Origin: JAUXFS01 sp050329575
GTDB taxonomy: Bacteria > Pseudomonadota > Alphaproteobacteria > Rhodospirillales > Defluviicoccaceae
Length of the DNA: 64,000 nucleotides
NCBI GenBank assembly: GCA_050329575.1
Contig: JBHJOP010000006.1
Span: 1 to 64,000 of the forward strand
Direction: 5' to 3'
The notes below the pieces were generated by a model. It saw nothing but the letters and a program-made list of their open reading frames with translations. It made no database searches and was not told the origin of the DNA. The number at the start of each line of letters is the position of its first letter. Position 1 is the stretch's first letter. A program made the position numbers and the translations under genes. Positions 51,213 through 59,613 of this stretch are shown in pieces.

Positions 51213-51833
51213 TCAGGTGCGGAGCAGGAACACCGCCTGCTCGCCGAGCACGTTGACGAGGAACAGGTTGCCGCCGAAGCGCCGCGGCACGCCGTCGCGA
51301 TCGAGCGAGAAGCTGCGCTCGATCGTGACCCGCATCTCCTTGCACAGGATCACGAAGTCGCGGATGGTGCAGAGGTGGATGTTGGGGGTGTCATACCATT
51401 GGTACGGCAGCGTCGGGTTGACCGGCATCCGACCGGTGACGAGCAGATGCCATCGCAGCCGCCAATGGGCGAAATTGGGCAGCGACACGATGGCGCGGCG
51501 GCCGACCCGCAGCAGCTGCTGCAGGATCACCCGCGGGGCCCGCATCGCCTGCAGCGTCTGGCTCAGCACCACGTAGTCGAACGCGCGGTCGGGATAGTCG
51601 TTGAGATCGGTCTCGGCATCGCCCTGGATCACCGACAGCCCGGCGCTGACGCAGGCGTTGACGCCGCCCGTGCTGAGCTCGATGCCGCGACCGTCGATGC
51701 CCTTCGCGTCGACCAGGTAGGCGAGCAGGGCACCGTCGCCACAGCCGACGTCGAGCACCCGCGACTCCGGTTCGATCATGTCCGCGATCAGCTTGAGATC
51801 CGGGCGCAGCGCCCGGGGGCGGCGTGTGGTCAT
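51213..51833 (-). CDS. metW: Methionine biosynthesis protein MetW
   Basis: This 206-residue methyltransferase-fold protein partners with MetX in methionine synthesis; it is thought to activate or regulate MetX. The segment RPDLKLIADMIEPESRVLDVGCGDGALL begins the family pattern, with LSQTLQAMRAPRVILQQLLRVGRRAIVSLPNF and GRMPVNPTLPYQWYDTPNIHLCTI following. The ATG at 51833 overlaps the metX stop in ATGA. The open frame beyond it is metX read in another frame. Confidence 0.95.
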   Translation of the reverse strand: MTTRRPRALRPDLKLIADMIEPESRVLDVGCGDGALLAYLVDAKGIDGRGIELSTGGVNACVSAGLSVIQGDAETDLNDYPDRAFDYVVLSQTLQAMRAPRVILQQLLRVGRRAIVSLPNFAHWRLRWHLLVTGRMPVNPTLPYQWYDTPNIHLCTIRDFVILCKEMRVTIERSFSLDRDGVPRRFGGNLFLVNVLGEQAVFLLRT

Positions 51834-53020
51834 TCGCCCGAGGTCTTCATTGGCAACCCGCGGTGCTGGTCGGCACCGGCGAGGAATCCGCTCAGCACCC
51901 GATGGAACTCGGGTTCGTCGAGCAGGAAGGCGTCGTGCCCGCCGGTGGAGACGATCTCGGCGAAGCTGACGTTGGCCGCCACCCCGTTCAAAGCGTGCAC
52001 GATGCGGCGGCTCTCTGCGGTCGGATACAGCCAATCGCTGGTGAACGAGATCACGCAGAAGCGGACCGTGGTCCCGACGAACGCCTGGGCGAGCACGCCA
52101 CCGGTGCGCGCCGCGATGTCGAAGTAGTCCATCGCCCGGGTGATGTAGAGGTAGGAATTGGCATCGAAGCGTTCGACGAACGTGATCCCCTGGTGGCGGA
52201 GATAGCTCTCGATCTGGAAGTCGGCATCGAACCCGTAGGTGACGCCGGTGCGGTTCTGCAGGCGGCGGCCGAACTTCTCATGAAGCTTCGGTTCCGACAG
52301 GTAGGTGATGTGGGCCGCCATCCGCGCCACCGCCAACCCCCGGTGGGGGCGTTTACCGTAGCGCCAGTATTCGCCGCCGCACCAGTCGGGATCGGCCATG
52401 ATCGCCTGCCGCCCGACCTCGTGAAAGGCGATGTTCTGCGCGCTGTGGTAGGCGGCGGTGGCGATCGGCACCGCCGCGAACACCCGCTCCGGGAACAGCG
52501 CCGCCCACTCCAGGACCTGCATGCCGCCCATCGAGCCGCCGACGACCGCGAAAAGCCGGTCGATGCCGAGGTGATCGAGCAGCATCGCCTGGGCGCGCAC
52601 CATGTCGGCGATGGTGATCACCGGAAACGACAACCCCCACGGCTCGCCGGTCGCGGGATCGATCTCGCTCGGTCCGGCCGAGCCCATGCACCCGCCGAGA
52701 ACGTTGACGCACAGCACGAAGAAGCGGTCGGTGTCGAGCGGCTTGCCGGGGCCGACCATCATCTCCCACCAGCCCGGCTTGCCGGTGACGGGATGGATCT
52801 CGGCCATGAACTGGTCCCCGGTCAGCGCATGGCAGACGAGAACGGCGTTGGACCGGTCCGCATTCAGCCGGCCGTAGGCCTGGTAGGCGACGGGGAATTC
52901 GGCCAGCTCGACGCCGCAGTCGAGCCTGAGCGGCCGGTCCCGCCCCAGGAACAGGCGATGACCGGGCAACGCGAAGTCGGCCGAACCGCCGACGGAAACC
53001 AACTCCTTCGGTAGGATCAT
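51830..53020 (-). CDS. metX: Homoserine O-acyltransferase MetX
   Basis: This 396-residue alpha/beta hydrolase acylates homoserine, the first committed step of methionine synthesis. The catalytic triad is Ser163 (VGGSMGGMQ), Asp329 (FTSDWLYP) and His362 (GGHDAF). The segments NVLGGCMGSAGPSEIDP and LCHALTGD-like VCHALTGDQF are typical. The acyl donor may be acetyl- or succinyl-CoA; enzymes of this family differ and sequence alone does not settle it here. metW follows by overlap. A strong promoter lies about 40 bases upstream, leaving too short a leader for a SAM riboswitch. Confidence 0.95.
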   Translation of the reverse strand: MILPKELVSVGGSADFALPGHRLFLGRDRPLRLDCGVELAEFPVAYQAYGRLNADRSNAVLVCHALTGDQFMAEIHPVTGKPGWWEMMVGPGKPLDTDRFFVLCVNVLGGCMGSAGPSEIDPATGEPWGLSFPVITIADMVRAQAMLLDHLGIDRLFAVVGGSMGGMQVLEWAALFPERVFAAVPIATAAYHSAQNIAFHEVGRQAIMADPDWCGGEYWRYGKRPHRGLAVARMAAHITYLSEPKLHEKFGRRLQNRTGVTYGFDADFQIESYLRHQGITFVERFDANSYLYITRAMDYFDIAARTGGVLAQAFVGTTVRFCVISFTSDWLYPTAESRRIVHALNGVAANVSFAEIVSTGGHDAFLLDEPEFHRVLSGFLAGADQHRGLPMKTSGE

Positions 53021-53061
53021 CGACGGGACTACCCGTATGAGTTGCGTTCGCGCGATACCCT

Positions 53062-53090
53062 TAGCTAGGGATTGTGCCCGGCGGTGTCAA
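53062..53090 (-). promoter_or_regulatory. Sigma-70 type promoter of metX-metW
   Basis: On the minus strand, a perfect -35 TTGACA (53090-53085) and a -10 TAGCTA (53067-53062) are 17 bases apart. Transcription would begin near 53055, giving a leader of about 35 bases before the metX ATG. Confidence 0.65.
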
Positions 53091-53164
53091 TGTTTTCTTT
53101 GCTTTTGGACGTGGTTGTCATTATCAGTGGGCGACTTTTCGGGGGCTCCTCTCCGAGACGCGGG

Positions 53165-54118
53165 ATGGCATTTCCGGACGACAGTATGGCTGGCGAGACA
53201 ACGCTGGACGCCGTGCGGCAGGCGATCGATTCGATCGACGATGCCATCCAGGACCTCATTGTCCGGCGGACCGAGCTGGTGGAAGACGTCCGCCGCCTGA
53301 AAGAGGACTGGCGGGTGAAGATCCAGCCCTCGCGGGAGGCGGAGATCGTCTACCGGCTGATCGACCGCCACCGCGGGCCGTTTCCGAAGCAGGAACTGGT
53401 GGCGATCTGGCGACTGTTGATCACCGCGACACTGTCGTTCGAGGGGCCGTTCTCGGTCGCCGTCTACATGCCCTCCCCGGACAGCGGCTACTGGGATCTC
53501 GGTCGCGACCAGTACGGCCAGTTCACCCCGATGACCCGCCACGGTTCGGTCCGTTCGGTGATCGAGGCGGTCCACCGCCAGGAGGCGACGGTCGGCGTGC
53601 TGCCGATGCCGAGTCACGACGACGCCGACCCGTGGTGGCGGCATCTGATGACCAGCCAGCCGGAGGCGCCGCGGATCATCGCCCGGCTGCCGTTCGCGGG
53701 GCCCGGCAACGGCCGCGGCGGCGATCTCGAAGCGCTGGTGATCTGTCCGGTGACGGTGAAGCCGACCGGTCGGGACCGTTCGTTCCTGGCCATCGAGTCC
53801 GAGAAGCGTCTCGGCCTCAACCAGTTCTCCACCGCCCTCGCCGAGGTCGAACTGCCACCCACCTTCGCCACCGTCTGCCGCGACGAGGGTGGGCTGCGGA
53901 CGTGGCTGTATCTGGCCGAGGTCGAAGGCTTCCTGACGGCCGAGGACAAGCGCATCGCCCAGTTCCGCAACGCCCTCGGCAAGCCGCTCAAGCAGGCGTT
54001 GCTGCTCGGTGGTTACGCGCTGCCGCTGAGCGCCGAGCAGCTGGGCCTGCCGGCGTCCGGCCGCGGCACCGCGACCGCGGCGAAGCGGGCGGCCGCGCAG
54101 GACCGGGCCCCGACGTGA
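53165..54118 (+). CDS. Chorismate mutase (AroQ domain with C-terminal extension)
   Basis: This 317-residue protein starts with an AroQ chorismate mutase domain (about 12-95): TLDAVRQAIDSIDDAIQDLI, RRLKEDW and PSREAEIVYRLI carry the active-site Arg, Lys and Glu pattern. It converts chorismate to prephenate. The remaining 220 residues resemble a prephenate dehydratase-like binding fold (EATVGVLPMPSHDD) but lack obvious dehydratase motifs, so this part may be regulatory. ATG 53165 is the likely start; ATG 53186 is an alternative. Its stop overlaps the aminotransferase start, making one unit with hisC-type and tyrA-type genes. Confidence 0.88.
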   Translation: MAFPDDSMAGETTLDAVRQAIDSIDDAIQDLIVRRTELVEDVRRLKEDWRVKIQPSREAEIVYRLIDRHRGPFPKQELVAIWRLLITATLSFEGPFSVAVYMPSPDSGYWDLGRDQYGQFTPMTRHGSVRSVIEAVHRQEATVGVLPMPSHDDADPWWRHLMTSQPEAPRIIARLPFAGPGNGRGGDLEALVICPVTVKPTGRDRSFLAIESEKRLGLNQFSTALAEVELPPTFATVCRDEGGLRTWLYLAEVEGFLTAEDKRIAQFRNALGKPLKQALLLGGYALPLSAEQLGLPASGRGTATAAKRAAAQDRAPT

Positions 54119-55209
54119 TCCTGCCTCGCCCGCGACCCGGACTGGAGGAGATCGCCCCCTATGTCGGCGGCGAGTCCGGAATCGCCGGCGTCGACCGGGT
54201 GATCAAGCTCGCCTCCAACGAGAGCGCGCTCGGGCCGAGCCCGGCAGCGATCGCCGCGCTCCGGGAGGCCGCGGACGGCATCCACCGCTATCCGGACGGC
54301 GGCTGCACGGCGCTGCGGCGGGCGCTCGCCGACTGCTTCCGGCTGGATGCGGAGCGGATCGTCTGTGGCGCCGGCTCCGACGAGCTGATCGGCCTCCTCT
54401 GTCGGGCCTATGCGGGACCCGGAGACGAGGTGCTGCACACCGAACACGGGTTCCTGATGTACGCCATCGCCGCGCGGACGGTGGGGGCGACGCCGGTGGC
54501 GGCCCCGGAGAGCAACCTCACCGCCGACGTCGATGCCCTGCTCGCCCGGGTCGGCGACCGCACCCGCCTGGTGTTCCTCGCCAATCCCAACAACCCGACC
54601 GGAACCTACCTTTCGGTCGCGGCACTGGCGCGCCTGCGCGCCGGTCTGCCCGACCACGTGCTGCTGGTCCTGGATGCGGCCTACGCCGAGTACATGTCCC
54701 CCGCCCGCAACGACTACGACCCCGGCATCCGTCTGGTCGAGGCCGGCAGCAACGTGGTGATGACGCGGACGTTCTCGAAAATCTACGCGCTCGGCGGCTT
54801 GCGCCTCGGCTGGGCCTACTGTCCGGCGGCGGTCGCCGACGTCCTCAACCGGGTGCGCAACCCGTTCAACGTCTCCAGCGTGGCGCAGGTTGCAGGCCTC
54901 GCGGCGCTGGCCGACACGGCGCTGGTCGAACGCGCCCGCCGTCACAACGATCGCTGGCGGGCGTGGACCGTCGACCGCGTGCGGGCGCTCGGCTTCGACG
55001 TGCCGGACGGCCACGGCAACTTCGTGCTGGTGCGCTTCGCCGGCGAGCCCGGCCGTGACGCCGCCACCGCCGACCGCTTCCTGCGGGGGCGCGGGATCAT
55101 CGCCCGGCGGATGGGTGCCTATGGGCTGCCGGATGCGCTGCGCATCACCATCGGCCTCGAGGACGAAATGCGGGCCGTGGTCGCCGCCCTCGCCGAATTC
55201 GCTGGCTGA
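54115..55209 (+). CDS. hisC: Histidinol-phosphate aminotransferase family protein (HisC)
   Basis: This 364-residue PLP enzyme matches the HisC family: KLASNESALGPSP near the start, the CGAGSDELIG loop, LANPNNPTGTYLS, the DAAYAEY segment and the PLP lysine in TRTFSKIYALGGLRLGW. It starts at GTG 54115, overlapping the chorismate mutase gene, and tyrA follows by three bases. In this setting it probably serves as an aromatic (phenylpyruvate, hydroxyphenylpyruvate or prephenate) aminotransferase, possibly in addition to histidine synthesis. The dual role is inference. Confidence 0.93.
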   Translation: MILPRPRPGLEEIAPYVGGESGIAGVDRVIKLASNESALGPSPAAIAALREAADGIHRYPDGGCTALRRALADCFRLDAERIVCGAGSDELIGLLCRAYAGPGDEVLHTEHGFLMYAIAARTVGATPVAAPESNLTADVDALLARVGDRTRLVFLANPNNPTGTYLSVAALARLRAGLPDHVLLVLDAAYAEYMSPARNDYDPGIRLVEAGSNVVMTRTFSKIYALGGLRLGWAYCPAAVADVLNRVRNPFNVSSVAQVAGLAALADTALVERARRHNDRWRAWTVDRVRALGFDVPDGHGNFVLVRFAGEPGRDAATADRFLRGRGIIARRMGAYGLPDALRITIGLEDEMRAVVAALAEFAG

Positions 55210-55212
55210 GCG

Positions 55213-56109
55213 ATGGCCGAAACCGACGACAAGGTCCATTTCGCGCGGGTCGCTCTCGTCGGCATCGGGCTGATCGGCTCCTCGCTCGCGCGTGTCATCC
55301 GCCGCGATCGGCTCGCCGACCACATCGCCGTCTGCGCCCGCAGCCACGCCACCCTCGACAAGGCGAGGGCCTTGGGGCTCGCCGACTCGATCACCACCGA
55401 TCCCCGCCAAGTGGTCGACGGCGCCGACTTGGTGGTGCTGGGCACGCCGCTCGGCGTCTATGCCGAGATCGCCGCGGCGATGGCGCCCGGCCTCGCGCCG
55501 GGGTGCATCGTCAGCGACGTCGGCTCGGTCAAGCAGTCGGTGATCGCCGACGTCGCCCCCCACCTGCCGGAGGGTGTGCACCTAGTGCCGGCCCACCCGG
55601 TCGCCGGCACCGAGCATTCGGGGCCGGAGGCCGGCTTCGCCGAGCTGTTCGAAGGTCGGTTCTGTATCCTGACACCAGCGCCGGGGACCGACGAGACCGC
55701 GATCGCCCGGGTCACCCGCCTGTGGCAGGCGGCGGGGATGGTGGTCGAGGTCATGAACGCCCGCCATCACGACACCGTGCTGGCGATCACCTCCCACCTG
55801 CCGCACCTGATCGCCTACACCATCGTCGGCACCGCCACCGATCTCGCCGATCACCTCAAGCTGGAGGTGATCAAGTACTCGGCCGGGGGGTTTCGCGATT
55901 TCACCCGTATCGCAGCCTCCGATCCGGTGATGTGGCGGGACGTGTTTCTGACCAACCGCGACGCGGTCCTCGAAATGCTCGGCCGCTTCAGCGAGGACCT
56001 GACCGCGCTGCAGCGGGCGATCCGCTGGGGCGAGGGCGACAAGCTGGAGGAGCTGTTCACCCGCACCCGCGAGATCCGGCGCGGCGTGCTGGCGGCCAAG
56101 CAAGCCTGA
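55213..56109 (+). CDS. Prephenate/arogenate dehydrogenase
   Basis: This 298-residue enzyme oxidatively decarboxylates prephenate (or arogenate) towards tyrosine. The Rossmann motif is LVGIGLIGSSLARVI (about 14-28), with VSDVGSVKQSVI, the substrate region VPAHPVAGTEHSGPEAG and the later SHLPHLIAYTIV. Which substrate is used cannot be decided by eye, so I leave the symbol blank; tyrA or tyrC would be usual. It ends the three-gene aromatic unit. Confidence 0.94.
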   Translation: MAETDDKVHFARVALVGIGLIGSSLARVIRRDRLADHIAVCARSHATLDKARALGLADSITTDPRQVVDGADLVVLGTPLGVYAEIAAAMAPGLAPGCIVSDVGSVKQSVIADVAPHLPEGVHLVPAHPVAGTEHSGPEAGFAELFEGRFCILTPAPGTDETAIARVTRLWQAAGMVVEVMNARHHDTVLAITSHLPHLIAYTIVGTATDLADHLKLEVIKYSAGGFRDFTRIAASDPVMWRDVFLTNRDAVLEMLGRFSEDLTALQRAIRWGEGDKLEELFTRTREIRRGVLAAKQA

Positions 56110-56127
56110 GCGGCGGACGGTCGGCGG

Positions 56128-56766
56128 CTACAGCGGCATCCCGGACAGCCGCAGCGCCCGTTCCCAGGCTCCGTCCGGATCGGTTCCGAAGACCAGCGCC
56201 TCCTCGGCCGTCGCGGTCAGCCAGTCGTCGCGTGCCAGCTCGCCCTCCAGCTGTCCCGGCCCCCATCCCGCGTAGCCGAGCAGGAACAGGCTCCGCCGTG
56301 GCCCCGATCCCGCCGCCACCGCCTCCAGCACGTCGCGGCCGCTTGAAAACGCCACCCCGGACTGGACGATCCGGGTGCTGGCGCCGACGTAGTCGGCGGT
56401 GTGCAGGACGAAGCCGCGGCCGGGATCGACAGGACCGCCGTAGAACAGGCGAACGGTGCCCTCGACACCGCCATGCCGGACGCCGAAGCCATCGAGGAGA
56501 GCGGCCAACGGTCCCTCGCCGAAGCCGCGGTTGACAATCAGCCCCATCGCCCCGTCGGCATCGTGACGGACCATGTAGATCACCGTTCGCGCGAACCGCG
56601 GATCGGGCATGGCGGGAGCCGCGACCAGCAGCTGGCCGGTGAGAAATCGCCCGGAGCCCCGGTCGTCGGGCGGGGAGCGATCCTCCGCAGCCGCCACCGC
56701 CGGCGCCGCCAGCACCAGGGCGGCGAGCACCGCGATCGCGAACGGGCGCAGCGTGGCGACGAGCAT
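56128..56766 (-). CDS. YqgE/AlgH family protein with an apparent signal peptide
   Basis: This 212-residue protein has the YqgE/AlgH (DUF179) fold: LTGQLLVAAPAMPDPRFART, VIYMVRHDADGAMGLIVNRGF and later RLFYGGPVDPGRGFVLH and LFLLGYAGWGPGQLEGEL. Before this core lies a hydrophobic N-terminus (MLVATLRPFAIAVLAALVLA, then an APAVAAAE cleavage-like site). YqgE relatives are normally cytoplasmic and begin directly with the core, so export is unexpected. ATG 56766 is my start; the longer frame to 56877 is not family-like. A start inside the protein that removes the signal is unlikely because no ATG or GTG lies close to the core. Confidence 0.88.
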   Translation of the reverse strand: MLVATLRPFAIAVLAALVLAAPAVAAAEDRSPPDDRGSGRFLTGQLLVAAPAMPDPRFARTVIYMVRHDADGAMGLIVNRGFGEGPLAALLDGFGVRHGGVEGTVRLFYGGPVDPGRGFVLHTADYVGASTRIVQSGVAFSSGRDVLEAVAAGSGPRRSLFLLGYAGWGPGQLEGELARDDWLTATAEEALVFGTDPDGAWERALRLSGMPL

Positions 56767-56830
56767 GATGCGATGGTAGCGCAAATCGGGGGCGCCGTTC
56801 ACCCCTCTGCGACCGCCGTCGCGGGACCGA

Positions 56831-57895
56831 TCACCAGCGGACCTCCGGAACCACCGCCAGCGGCAGCGGACCGGCATAGAGGGTGCGGTCCTGAAGGGTG
56901 AGCGGGATCTCGACCACCGGCGGACCGCCGCCGGCCGGCGGGCGCGCGACCAATGCCAGCAGCGCCTTGACGGCGAGCGCCGCGCGCTCGGCGATCAGGC
57001 CCCGGTCGCGCAGGGCGTCGACGGCCGGCGCGGCGCCGACGATGCGGGCGTTGAAGGCACCGATCGGCTGGGCGGCGGCGTCCAGCGCCAGGGTGCCGTC
57101 GGCCGCGATGCCGAGCGGCCCGTAGGCGAGTTCGAAGCCGGCGATGTCGAGAACGCCGCCCGCGTCACGCCAGGCAAGCAGCGTTTCCGGCCAGCGCCCC
57201 GCATCCAGGGTCCCGCGCGGCGTCGCGGTCAGCGCCAACCGGGCGACGGCGTTGCCGAACGGCAGATCGAGGGTCTCCGGCAGGGCGATGCCGGTCGCCT
57301 GAAGGGCGAGCTCGCCGCCACCGGCGGCGCGATCGCCGCGCATCGTCGCCTCGATCCGTCCCACGGCGACACCCCCGCCGCCGGCGGCGGGGGCCAGCCG
57401 CAGATCGGCGATCCGCACCGCCACCCGCGCCGGTTCCGCGGTGGCCTCGAGCTTCGCCGCCGAGCCCCGGTAGCGGACCACCTGCGCGCCCGCCGCGGCA
57501 TCGAGGCGCTGGGCGCCGGGCGCGTGGACCGTCACCCGGCGACCCTCGAAGAGACCGGCGGCGGCGGTCGCCTCGTCCGCCGACCACGTCCACCCGGCGT
57601 CGGCGAGGCGGCCGACGATCATCGGCTCGGAGAACGTCAGCCGCACGTCGCCGGGAAAGCCGCCGGTCCGCAGCCCGGCGTAGGTGATCCGGTAGCCCTC
57701 CCGCGCGCGCGCCTCGATCCAGTCGAGGGCAGCCGCGCGGAACTGGCCGGCGGCCAGCAGCCACACCGCGCCATAGGCGCAACCCGCCGCTAGCAGCACC
57801 GCGGCGGCCCATGCGAGCCGGCACCGGGGACGCCGCCCGGGAACGGCTTCGATCGCTGCGGGGCGATCGGCGGAGGATCCACCCGTATCGGCCAT
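56831..57895 (-). CDS. DUF2125 domain protein
   Basis: This 354-residue protein has a cytoplasmic N-terminus of about 28 residues and one transmembrane helix (about 29-50, LAWAAAVLLAAGCAYGAVWLL). A large, probably periplasmic, beta-rich region follows, typical of DUF2125, including YRITYAGLRTGGFPGDVRLTF at its start. The family is alphaproteobacterial with unknown function and resembles long lipid-transport-like folds in secondary structure. I chose ATG 57895, since the upstream frame is only a tandem repeat read through. The gene has 64 bases to yqgE on the same strand. Confidence 0.85.
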   Translation of the reverse strand: MADTGGSSADRPAAIEAVPGRRPRCRLAWAAAVLLAAGCAYGAVWLLAAGQFRAAALDWIEARAREGYRITYAGLRTGGFPGDVRLTFSEPMIVGRLADAGWTWSADEATAAAGLFEGRRVTVHAPGAQRLDAAAGAQVVRYRGSAAKLEATAEPARVAVRIADLRLAPAAGGGGVAVGRIEATMRGDRAAGGGELALQATGIALPETLDLPFGNAVARLALTATPRGTLDAGRWPETLLAWRDAGGVLDIAGFELAYGPLGIAADGTLALDAAAQPIGAFNARIVGAAPAVDALRDRGLIAERAALAVKALLALVARPPAGGGPPVVEIPLTLQDRTLYAGPLPLAVVPEVRW

Positions 57896-57936
57896 GACCG
57901 CGCGGAATACAGGACCGGAGCGCGCCGGGTCGAGCC

Positions 57937-58013
57937 CTTTCTCGCCCGTTGTCGCCCGCTCTCGCCAGTTCTTGCCCGTTCTCGCGCCCCGTTCTCGCGC
58001 CCCGTTCTCGCGC
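57937..58013 (+). repeat. 13-base tandem repeat array upstream of DUF2125 and EamA genes
   Basis: Three perfect tandem copies of CCCGTTCTCGCGC fill 57975-58013. Degenerate copies (TTTCTCGCC, GTTGTCGCC, GCTCTCGCC, GTTCTTGCC) extend leftwards to about 57937, so the array is about 77 bases. It sits between two divergent genes, where length changes could alter promoter spacing. Confidence 0.85.
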
Positions 58014-58069
58014 ATTGCCGAAGTCCGCTCGGGACGCTACGGTGCCGTTCCCGTCCCGACCGCGAGCCG

Positions 58070-58975
58070 ATGCATCCCGCCGCCGCCCCCGATCCGCCGA
58101 CCCCCACCCCGGCGACGACACCGTGGCTGACCGCGATGCCGGCGCTGTTCGTCGTCCTGTGGAGCACCGGCTTCATCGGCGCCAAGCTCGGGCTGCCGTA
58201 TGCCGAACCCTTCACCTTCCTGACCCTACGGTTCCTTCTCGTCATCGCCGCGTTGACGGCCGTCGCCGTCGTCACCGCCGCGCCGTGGCCGGCGACGCGG
58301 ACGGAGGTCGCGCACGGCGCGGTGGTCGGCATCCTGGTCCACGGCGTCTACCTCGGCGGCGTGTTCGCGGCCATCACCCGCGGCGTGCCGCCGGCGGTCG
58401 CCGCGCTGATCGTCGGGCTGCAGCCGCTGCTGACCGCGGCGGCCGCGGGTCCGTTCCTGGGCGAGCGGGTCGCCGGTCGTCAGTGGCTGGGGCTGGCGAT
58501 CGGTCTCGCCGGAGTCGGCCTCGTCGTCTGGGAGAAGCTCAGCTTCCGGCCCGAACACCTGGTCGGCGCCGCCTTCGCGGTCGCCGCCCTGGTCGGCATC
58601 ACCATCGGCACCCTCTACCAGAAGCGCCACGTCAGCGGCATGGACCTGCGCACCGGCGCCGTCGTCCAGTTCGGCGCCGCGGCGCTGGTCATGCTGCCGA
58701 CGGCGCTGGCGTTCGAGAGCATGGAAATCGTCTGGACCGGGGCGTTCGTGTTCGCCCTCGGCTGGCTGGTGGTGGTGCTGTCGCTGGGCGCGATCCCGCT
58801 CCTCTATGTGATGATCCGCCGCGGGGCCGCCGCCAAGGTGGCGAGCCTGTTCTACCTGGTGCCGCCGGTCACCGCGGTGTTCGCGTTCCTGCTGTTCGGC
58901 GAACACCTCGGCGTCCCGGCCCTCGCCGGCATGGCGCTCACCGCCGTCGGCGTCGCCCTGGTGACCAGGCGCTGA
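58070..58975 (+). CDS. EamA/DMT family transporter
   Basis: This 301-residue membrane protein has about ten transmembrane helices in two EamA halves. It begins with TPWLTAMPALFVVLWSTGFIGAKLGLPYAEP, the usual start of EamA proteins, and has GERVAGRQWLGLAIGLAGVGLVVWE at the end of the first half and FGEHLGVPALAGMALTAVGVALV at the end. It probably exports a metabolite or amino acid. The ATG at 58070 is the first in frame. The ChaC gene begins four bases after the stop. Confidence 0.92.
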   Translation: MHPAAAPDPPTPTPATTPWLTAMPALFVVLWSTGFIGAKLGLPYAEPFTFLTLRFLLVIAALTAVAVVTAAPWPATRTEVAHGAVVGILVHGVYLGGVFAAITRGVPPAVAALIVGLQPLLTAAAAGPFLGERVAGRQWLGLAIGLAGVGLVVWEKLSFRPEHLVGAAFAVAALVGITIGTLYQKRHVSGMDLRTGAVVQFGAAALVMLPTALAFESMEIVWTGAFVFALGWLVVVLSLGAIPLLYVMIRRGAAAKVASLFYLVPPVTAVFAFLLFGEHLGVPALAGMALTAVGVALVTRR

Positions 58976-58979
58976 GCCC

Positions 58980-59531
58980 GTGCCCCCGGGCGACGGCGAC
59001 CTCTGGGTGTTCGCCTACGGCTCGCTGATGTGGGACCCGCGGTTTCCGCACGTCGAGTCCCGCCCGGCGACCCTCCACGGCTACCACCGGGCCCTTTGCA
59101 TCCTGTCGGTTCGCAATCGGGGCACGCCGGACCGGCCCGGTCTGGTGGTCGGGCTCGACCGCGGCGGCTCGTGTCGTGGCCACGCCTTCCGGGTCGCCGT
59201 CCGCGATGTCGAGGCCACCCGCGCCTACCTCGAGGAACGGGAACTCGGCACCGGCGTCTACGTTCCCGCCACCCGCCGCGTCCGCCTGGCGGGCGGCGAA
59301 TCGGTCGCCGCCCTCGCCTTCGTCAGCCGCCGCGACCATCCCCAGTACGCCGGCACGCTGACCGCAGACGACGCCGCCCGCCTGGTGGTGCAGGGCCGCG
59401 GCGCCTACGGCACCGCGCTCGACTACCTCCAGAACGTCGTCCGCCACCTCGACGCCTTCGGCATCGCCGACGGCCCGCTGCACCGGGTGCTGGCGATCGC
59501 CGAGGCGGCGGCGACCGGCGAGGGCCGCTGA
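58980..59531 (+). CDS. Gamma-glutamylcyclotransferase, ChaC family
   Basis: This 183-residue protein matches ChaC: VFAYGSLMWDPRFP (YGSL motif), GYHRALCILSVRNRGTPDRPGL and the acidic segment YLEERELGTGVY with the likely catalytic Glu. Enzymes of the family split glutathione to 5-oxoproline and Cys-Gly in the cytoplasm. It starts with GTG 58980. It is coupled to the EamA transporter; GST and gloB elsewhere in the window also use glutathione. Confidence 0.92.
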   Translation: MPPGDGDLWVFAYGSLMWDPRFPHVESRPATLHGYHRALCILSVRNRGTPDRPGLVVGLDRGGSCRGHAFRVAVRDVEATRAYLEERELGTGVYVPATRRVRLAGGESVAALAFVSRRDHPQYAGTLTADDAARLVVQGRGAYGTALDYLQNVVRHLDAFGIADGPLHRVLAIAEAAATGEGR

Positions 59532-59545
59532 TCCGGTTCTTTTCG

Positions 59546-59574
59546 TTGTCGGAACCGGCATTCGGGCATATATT
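59546..59574 (+). promoter_or_regulatory. Promoter of the Pro-rich membrane protein gene
   Basis: TTGTCG (59546-59551) and TATATT (59569-59574) are exactly 17 bases apart, in a locally AT-rich patch 40 bases before the ATG at 59614. This is a plausible sigma-70 promoter. Confidence 0.55.
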
Positions 59575-59613
59575 AGGATTACTTTCTCTCTCGAACGGAC
59601 CGCCTGCCGGCCG

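Noticed and set aside
53021..53061. SAM-II riboswitch before metX
   Set aside because: Such elements are common before alphaproteobacterial met genes, but the promoter position leaves only about 35 bases of leader and I see no conserved pseudoknot.
57937..58013. CRISPR array
   Set aside because: The repeats are directly tandem with no spacers and are only 13 bases long.
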